Part shown: positions 59,988 through 64,000 of the stretch, piece by piece
How positions within the stretch are numbered: the first letter of the stretch is position 1
Layout of the letters: every line of letters starts with the position of its first letter
NCBI RefSeq assembly: GCF_900112425.1
Contig: NZ_FOLP01000016.1
Coordinates: 101,518 to 165,517 of the forward strand
Source of the DNA: Variovorax sp. OK212
Lineage (GTDB): Bacteria; Pseudomonadota; Gammaproteobacteria; Burkholderiales; Burkholderiaceae_C
Direction: 5' to 3'
DNA: 64,000 nt
Notes under the pieces: generated by a model
What the model was told of the DNA's origin: nothing
Seen by the model: only the letters and a program-made list of their open reading frames with translations
The model's database searches: none
Translations under genes and position numbers: made by a program

Positions 59988-60275
59988 ATGATGCGAATAC
60001 TCGTGCTGGCGCTCTTGGTGTTCGGGGCCTGGAAAGGCTATGGGCACTACCAGGCAAAGAAGCTCTCCGCGATGGAGAGCGACAAGTTGCCCGCACTCAA
60101 CCTGACAGGCAACAAGCCAAGCCCTTCGGCGGCGAACTTCGCTTGCGACGGCCGCAAGTACTGCTCCCAGATGACCTCGTGCGCGGAGGCCACCTACTTC
60201 CTGAAGAACTGCCCGGGCGTGAAGATGGACGGCAACAACGACGGCGTGCCTTGCGAGCAGCAGTGGTGCCGCTGA
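59988..60275 (+). CDS. Excalibur-domain protein with N-terminal membrane segment
   Basis: A 95-residue protein. The first 16 residues (MRILVLALLVFGAWKGYG) form a signal anchor. Residues about 52-95 are an excalibur domain: FACDGRKYCSQMTSCAEATY, then the calcium-loop-like DGNNDGVPCEQQWC with its conserved Cys. The domain is presumed extracytoplasmic and calcium-binding. GGAGGAGACGAAAC precedes the ATG. Function unknown. Confidence 0.8.
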   Translation: MMRILVLALLVFGAWKGYGHYQAKKLSAMESDKLPALNLTGNKPSPSAANFACDGRKYCSQMTSCAEATYFLKNCPGVKMDGNNDGVPCEQQWCR

Positions 60276-60305
60276 AAAAGAGCGCGGCCGTTCGCAGCCT
60301 TCCTG

Positions 60306-61823
60306 CTACAGCAGCCCGCGTGTAGATGCTTTGAGCGTGGCCGCCGCGCGGGTCGAGCAGCCGAGCTTGCGAAACACGCGTTCGACGTGGGTTCGCACCG
60401 TGCTCGGGCTGATGCTCAGCGCGCGTGCGACCTGCTTCGTGTTGTCGCCCCGGCTGATGCAGCGCAGAACCTCCAGCTCTCGCTGCGAAAGCGACTGGTC
60501 GTCCTGCGCGGGTGCCGCGACTTTCGCGGGCGTGCCCGGCAGCACGCAGGCGAGCAACGCAGTGACGACCTCCTGGTCGAAGCGGCCCGCGTCCACGTCC
60601 TGCTGCATGCGCGCGAGCGACTGTGCGTCGCTCAGTTCCTCGCGCCACGGACGGCGGGTGCCATGGGACACCCACTGCTCGGCCGCCGCGACGATCTGCC
60701 CTTCGAGCGGCATCGCCATGCCGGAGCGGCCGCGAAAGTAGCCCGAGCCGTCGCGCCGCTCGAAGGCGAACGACGCAATTTCCGCCTCGGCCGCGAGACC
60801 GTCGATCTGCCCTGCCGCGCGGGAGGTCCAGTACGGCACGAGCCGCAGGCGCTCCAGCGAAGCGGCCGGCAGCGGCTCGGGCGCGTTCCAGATGGCGTTG
60901 GGCACCGCCGCGCGCCCGATGCCGTGGATCAACCCGGCCTTGTACGCACGATGGCGCAAGGCTTCGTCCATTTCGAGCTGTGCGCTGCAATCGCGCGCCA
61001 GCCTGGCCACGCGGCGCGAGTAGCCCGTCATCCACGGGAGCTTGAGGTCGATCACGTCGCCGACCAGCTCCAGCCCCACGCGCCGGTGCATCGAAACCGG
61101 TTGGTCGGCCACGTCGGTCCACGGCGCGACGGGCGCGTCGAGCAACGCCAACCACTCGGGCGCGCGCGGTGCGGTCGCATCGACGAGGAAGCCGGGGTAG
61201 ACGCTGTTCGCGCGTCCGCGTGCCAGCGTGAGGGCTTCGTCGAGCCCGTAGAGGCGGCTGAAGATCTCGATGTCGCTCGCCAGGGCCACGACGCAGGTGG
61301 CAACGGGCACGTCGTGGCCCTGGAGCACGCCGGGCACGCCGCTGCCGTCGTAGGCCTCGAAGATGGCGCGCAGCGCGGCCTCGGTCTCGGGGCCCAGGCC
61401 CAGCGTGCTCGCGATGTCGCCGGCCACCTCGCAATGGATGTTGGCCATGGCGAGCATGCCCTCGGGCAGGGGCATGCTGCGCTGCGAATGAGGCGAACGA
61501 GGCGACTGCGGCGCTCTCGGCTTCTGGGATGCCAGGAGGGCCTGCCGGCCCAGCACGTCGTCTTCCAGGAAGTCGGCGAACTCCTGGGCATTGGCCGTGC
61601 AACCCGACCAGCGCAGCAGCGCGACGTGCTGCACGGCCTCGATCTGCAACGGGTTGCAGCCGGCTTCGGTCGCGATCATTCCGGCCAGCCAGGCGGTGCG
61701 CAGCGAATGGTCGATGGGCTGGCCCATGCTCAGGTCGCCGATGAAGGCGAGCGCGCGGACCGCGTCAAAGACGGTGATGGTGGTGTCGTCGGGCATGGGG
61801 TCGGTGTGGCAGGCGGACAGCAT
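60306..61823 (-). CDS. HD-GYP-like tandem domain protein with LuxR helix-turn-helix
   Basis: A 505-residue protein. Two HD-type halves are seen: about 20-210 with IEAVQHVALLRWSG and EAYDGSGVPGVLQGHDVP, and about 235-400 with AGLIHGIGRAAVPN and FERRDGSGYFRGRSG. The HD-GYP signatures are altered (HGIGR for HDIGK, RRDGSGY for HHE...GGYP), so metal-dependent phosphodiesterase activity is doubtful. The C-terminus is a LuxR helix-turn-helix (SQRELEVLRCISRGDNTKQV, SPSTVRTHVERVFRKLG). It is probably a ligand-sensing transcription factor built from a dead phosphohydrolase. MPDDTT at 61796 is an alternative start. Confidence 0.82.
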   Translation of the reverse strand: MLSACHTDPMPDDTTITVFDAVRALAFIGDLSMGQPIDHSLRTAWLAGMIATEAGCNPLQIEAVQHVALLRWSGCTANAQEFADFLEDDVLGRQALLASQKPRAPQSPRSPHSQRSMPLPEGMLAMANIHCEVAGDIASTLGLGPETEAALRAIFEAYDGSGVPGVLQGHDVPVATCVVALASDIEIFSRLYGLDEALTLARGRANSVYPGFLVDATAPRAPEWLALLDAPVAPWTDVADQPVSMHRRVGLELVGDVIDLKLPWMTGYSRRVARLARDCSAQLEMDEALRHRAYKAGLIHGIGRAAVPNAIWNAPEPLPAASLERLRLVPYWTSRAAGQIDGLAAEAEIASFAFERRDGSGYFRGRSGMAMPLEGQIVAAAEQWVSHGTRRPWREELSDAQSLARMQQDVDAGRFDQEVVTALLACVLPGTPAKVAAPAQDDQSLSQRELEVLRCISRGDNTKQVARALSISPSTVRTHVERVFRKLGCSTRAAATLKASTRGLL

Positions 61824-61977
61824 CGCACAGTCTTCGCCGGCCGGTCCGGGCCGTGTCGGTCATTCGACGGATAGCGCGGGCGGCGGTGCCGGAAAAGAAT
61901 GGTTGCACCCGCCTCGCACGAGGCGCAACACCCTTCCCTCTCCTTCCTTCTCGACCCACAACCTCTGCACAACCACC

Positions 61978-62559
61978 ATGTCCGACGCCCTTCATCAGCC
62001 CCAACCCGAGCGAGCCGCCTGGCTGCGCAAGCTCTACTTCATTCGTGCCGCCTTCTCCTTCGTGTGGGTCGCGCTGGTCTTCACCGTTGCCAAACAGTCG
62101 CCCGCCGTGGCGACTGTGCTGCTGATCGTCTACCCCGCATGGGACGCCCTGGCGAACCTGCTGGACGCCAGGATGACGGGCGGCACCAAGGCCAACCCCA
62201 CCCAGACGCTGAACGCCTGGATCAGCACGATGGTCGCCGTGGCCGTCACGGTCTCCCTCGTGCTCGAGTTCCAGGTGAGCCTGCTGATCTTCGGGGCCTG
62301 GGCCATCGTGTCGGGCCTGCTGCAGCTGGCCACGGCCATTCGCCGCCGCAAGAGCGACCGCGGGCAGTGGGTGATGATGCTGAGCGGCGCGCAGTCCGCG
62401 CTGGCCGGCGGCTTCTTCATCGCACAGCAAGGCGGCAGCGCACCGGTGCTGCAGACGATCGTCGGCTATGCGGCGGTCGGGGCCGTGTACTTCCTGATCT
62501 CGGGGCTGGTGATTCTTTTTCGCAAGCCCGGGGCCGGAGCGCGCGAACTCGCCCGGTAA
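61978..62559 (+). CDS. DUF308/HdeD-like small membrane protein
   Basis: A 193-residue polytopic protein with about six hydrophobic segments: FIRAAFSFVWVALVFTVA, PAVATVLLIVYPAWDAL, WISTMVAVAVTVSLVLEF, LLIFGAWAIVSGLLQLA, MMLSGAQSALAGGFFIA and VGYAAVGAVYFLISGLVILF. The pattern fits the DUF308/HdeD-like family, linked in E. coli to acid resistance, though the function here is unknown. It is divergent from the HD-GYP-like/LuxR gene, which may regulate it. No clear Shine-Dalgarno is visible at this ATG. Confidence 0.78.
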   Translation: MSDALHQPQPERAAWLRKLYFIRAAFSFVWVALVFTVAKQSPAVATVLLIVYPAWDALANLLDARMTGGTKANPTQTLNAWISTMVAVAVTVSLVLEFQVSLLIFGAWAIVSGLLQLATAIRRRKSDRGQWVMMLSGAQSALAGGFFIAQQGGSAPVLQTIVGYAAVGAVYFLISGLVILFRKPGAGARELAR

Positions 62560-62579
62560 ATGCCGAATGCCGAATGCCG
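62559..62579. repeat. 7-bp tandem repeat at the DUF308 stop codon
   Basis: AATGCCG is repeated three times, beginning at the final base of the stop codon of the membrane-protein gene. It looks like a slippage product. Confidence 0.7.
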
Positions 62580-62659
62580 ATGCCAGCCATATGGCGCGCA
62601 TCGGCATCCCTCCTGAGCCGCCACTGAAGCGTGCCGGCGGTCACGTTGAGCATGCAAAT

Positions 62660-62692
62660 GCAGATGATCGGCAATGCCTGCCGATCGTCTGC
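62660..62692. terminator. Hairpin between convergent genes
   Basis: GCAGATGATCGGCA-ATGCC-TGCCGATCGTCTGC forms a 14-bp stem with one mismatch and a 5-nt loop, midway between the converging membrane-protein and autotransporter genes. It may terminate both. No U-tract is present on either strand. Confidence 0.5.
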
Positions 62693-62713
62693 TGCTTGCT
62701 CAACGGCCCGTTG

Positions 62714-62770
62714 TCAAAGCACTTACCAGAGCATTTACCAAAGCATTTACCAAAGCATTTACCAAAGCAT
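62714..62770 (-). repeat. 12-bp tandem repeat of the terminal codons Met-Leu-Trp-stop
   Basis: On the minus strand ATGCTTTGGTAA is present in three identical copies, then once as ATGCTCTGGTAA, then as degenerate GTGCTTTGA. The first copy is the real C-terminus and stop of the autotransporter; the others follow in the same frame. Each copy therefore reads Met-Leu-Trp-stop, and each junction is a TAA|ATG. Confidence 0.95.
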
Positions 62771-64000
62771 CTTGAAGCCCGCGCTGGCATTGATGCCGCT
62801 GCGCGTGCGCGTGTCGCCGCTCAGGTCCCACAGCTTGCTCACCTCGCCGTACAGGCTGGTCGTGCGGCTCAGCTGCCAGGACGCGCCGCCCGCCAGCTCG
62901 GTGCTGGTGCCACCCGTGCGCGTGGCGATGTCGGTGAAGCCGGCCGGGCCGATGAAGCGCGTCACGTCGGTGCCGCTGCTGCTGCGGTGGACGTTCACGC
63001 GCACGTAGGGCTGCAGCAGCCCCGCGCTGGTGGCGATCTCGCCCTTGAGCCGCACACCCGCGCGCACCAGCCAGCCATCGTGGCTGTCCTGCTGCACCAG
63101 CGCACCGACGATGCTGGTGTTGTCCAGGCTCACGCGCTGGTGCACCAGTTGCAGCTGCGGCTCGATGCTCCAGTTGGGCGTGATCGCGAAAGACTGGCCC
63201 ACCTCGATGGCCGCCAGCAGGCTGTCGCCCTTGCCCGAACTGCCGAAGCTCAGCGTGGGCGACGCGGTGTAACGGTGGCGCCCGCCCTGCAGCACGCCGT
63301 CGACGTACAGGCCGCTGCCGTTCTTCCAGGTGGCATAGGCGCCGATGTACTCGCTGCGCAGGTCGCTGGAACCCACGCCGAGGTTCGCCAGGCCGCTGGC
63401 GAAGCCGGTCACGCGCATGTCGCCGTCGAGCTGGCCCACATAGACGCCCACGCGCCAGTTGGGGTCGGCCCACAGGTCGGTGCCGGCCTGGAAGCCGGTG
63501 AGGCGCCCCTTGCTCGTTGGGCTCACGGTGCCGCCTTGCGAGATGATGCGGTCGGTGCTGATGACGCGGCCCCAGGCCTGGCGATAGGCCTGGCCGGGCG
63601 CGGCGGAACCTGCGTCGTTGCTGGCGGGACGGATGTCGTCGCCCGTGCGCTGGCGCAGGCCGCCCAGCATGGCCAGGCTGGCCTCGCGGAACTGCTCGGG
63701 CAGCGCGGCGTACAGCGGCACTTCGGCGCGGTAGGTCGGCACGACCAGGCCGCCACCGGTGGCCGGCGGCACGGCCGTGGTGGTGGAGCGCAGGTACCAG
63801 TTCTCGCCCGCGCCGCTGGCGTCGGCCGCGTACAGCCGGTACTCGTAGGCACCCGCATCGACGTGGCCGCCCGCGAGGCTGAAGGCGCTCTTGGTGGTCT
63901 GTGCGGTGGTGGTGGCACCGCCGACGGCGCTGATCAACTCGATGCCGTTGCCGCTGGTCAATGCGCCCAGGCCGCCGAGGTTGGTGACCTGCACGTTGGT
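62759..64000 (-). CDS. Autotransporter outer-membrane protein, C-terminal part
   Basis: At least 413 residues; the 5' end lies beyond the right edge. The first part is the end of a passenger with a pertactin-like stretch (HVDAGAYEYRLYAADAS, GENWYLRST). A linker with PTYRAEVPLYAALPEQFREA follows, then an autotransporter beta-domain of about 270 residues (RQAWGRVISTDRIISQGGTV, GFQAGTDLW, WSIEPQLQLVHQRVSLD, YGEVSKLWDLSG). It ends GFKMLW, with the terminal aromatic residue read by the BAM complex. Type V secretion of a surface adhesin or enzyme is expected; the passenger activity cannot be judged. Confidence 0.9.
   Translation of the reverse strand, partial: TNVQVTNLGGLGALTSGNGIELISAVGGATTTAQTTKSAFSLAGGHVDAGAYEYRLYAADASGAGENWYLRSTTTAVPPATGGGLVVPTYRAEVPLYAALPEQFREASLAMLGGLRQRTGDDIRPASNDAGSAAPGQAYRQAWGRVISTDRIISQGGTVSPTSKGRLTGFQAGTDLWADPNWRVGVYVGQLDGDMRVTGFASGLANLGVGSSDLRSEYIGAYATWKNGSGLYVDGVLQGGRHRYTASPTLSFGSSGKGDSLLAAIEVGQSFAITPNWSIEPQLQLVHQRVSLDNTSIVGALVQQDSHDGWLVRAGVRLKGEIATSAGLLQPYVRVNVHRSSSGTDVTRFIGPAGFTDIATRTGGTSTELAGGASWQLSRTTSLYGEVSKLWDLSGDTRTRSGINASAGFKMLW

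Noticed and set aside
62714..62770. CRISPR-like array
   Set aside because: The 12-bp units are contiguous with no spacers and encode Met-Leu-Trp-stop; this is a tandem repeat, not a CRISPR.

Overview
The window looks like chromosomal DNA of a GC-rich betaproteobacterium of the order Burkholderiales, most likely Comamonadaceae and close to Variovorax. I infer this from very high GC, dense ATGA/GTGA-coupled operons, three Bug/TctC-type solute receptors, several CaiB-type CoA transferases and SnoaL-like proteins, and a PhnCDE/PhnX phosphonate locus. No sequence search was run. I see no rRNA, tRNA, CRISPR array, insertion sequence or prophage. The content is metabolic accessory DNA: one catabolic island after another, most with their own regulator.

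Region by region. (1) 1-2387: the end of an MFS transporter, a nitroreductase, and a Nudix protein fused to a metal-less metallo-beta-lactamase-like domain. (2) 2542-12549: a catabolic cluster with a Rieske oxygenase and its reductase, a FadR-type GntR regulator, a Bug receptor, two CaiB-type enzymes, a thiolase-like/DUF35 pair, a SnoaL-like protein, a VOC dioxygenase and a second GntR regulator. (3) 12593-19527: a SnoaL-like protein, a LysR regulator, a periplasmic PaoABC-type molybdenum aldehyde dehydrogenase and a DHA2 drug exporter; the last two transcription units share an upstream motif. (4) 19589-23701: a GFA protein, a diguanylate cyclase, a LuxR-type protein containing a 27-bp coding tandem repeat, a methyltransferase and a DUF1059 protein. 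(5) 23887-30364: an isoquinoline 1-oxidoreductase-type molybdoenzyme with a tri-haem cytochrome c, then katG.

(6) 30735-38278: a sugar-acid operon with a DapA-like lyase, an enolase-superfamily dehydratase, DgoK, DgoA and two Bug receptors, followed by an IclR regulator fused to an SMP-30 lactonase. Lactonase, dehydratase, kinase and aldolase make a complete De Ley-Doudoroff-type route from an aldonolactone to pyruvate and glyceraldehyde 3-phosphate. (7) 38322-44316: a MocR regulator divergent from a DJ-1/PfpI protein, a DUF938 methyltransferase, an exported amidohydrolase, a SnoaL-SDR fusion and its HxlR neighbour. (8) 44309-49857: phosphonate import and phosphonoacetaldehyde breakdown with a LysR regulator and an iron alcohol dehydrogenase; no phnW is present. 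(9) 49861-54171: a catalase, an alpha/beta hydrolase, the remnant of a second hydrolase, and an FAD monooxygenase whose only plausible start is ATC. (10) 54273-62559: small hypotheticals, a NlpC/P60 lipoprotein, HU, DUF1444, an excalibur protein, an HD-GYP-like/LuxR regulator and a small membrane protein. (11) 62714-64000: the C-terminal part of an autotransporter whose last codons and stop (Met-Leu-Trp-stop) are tandemly repeated.

The observations I rank highest are the IclR-lactonase fusion with its candidate operators, the Met-Leu-Trp-stop tandem repeat, the shared LysR-type motif upstream of paoABC and the exporter, the coding minisatellite in the LuxR-type gene, and the ATC start.
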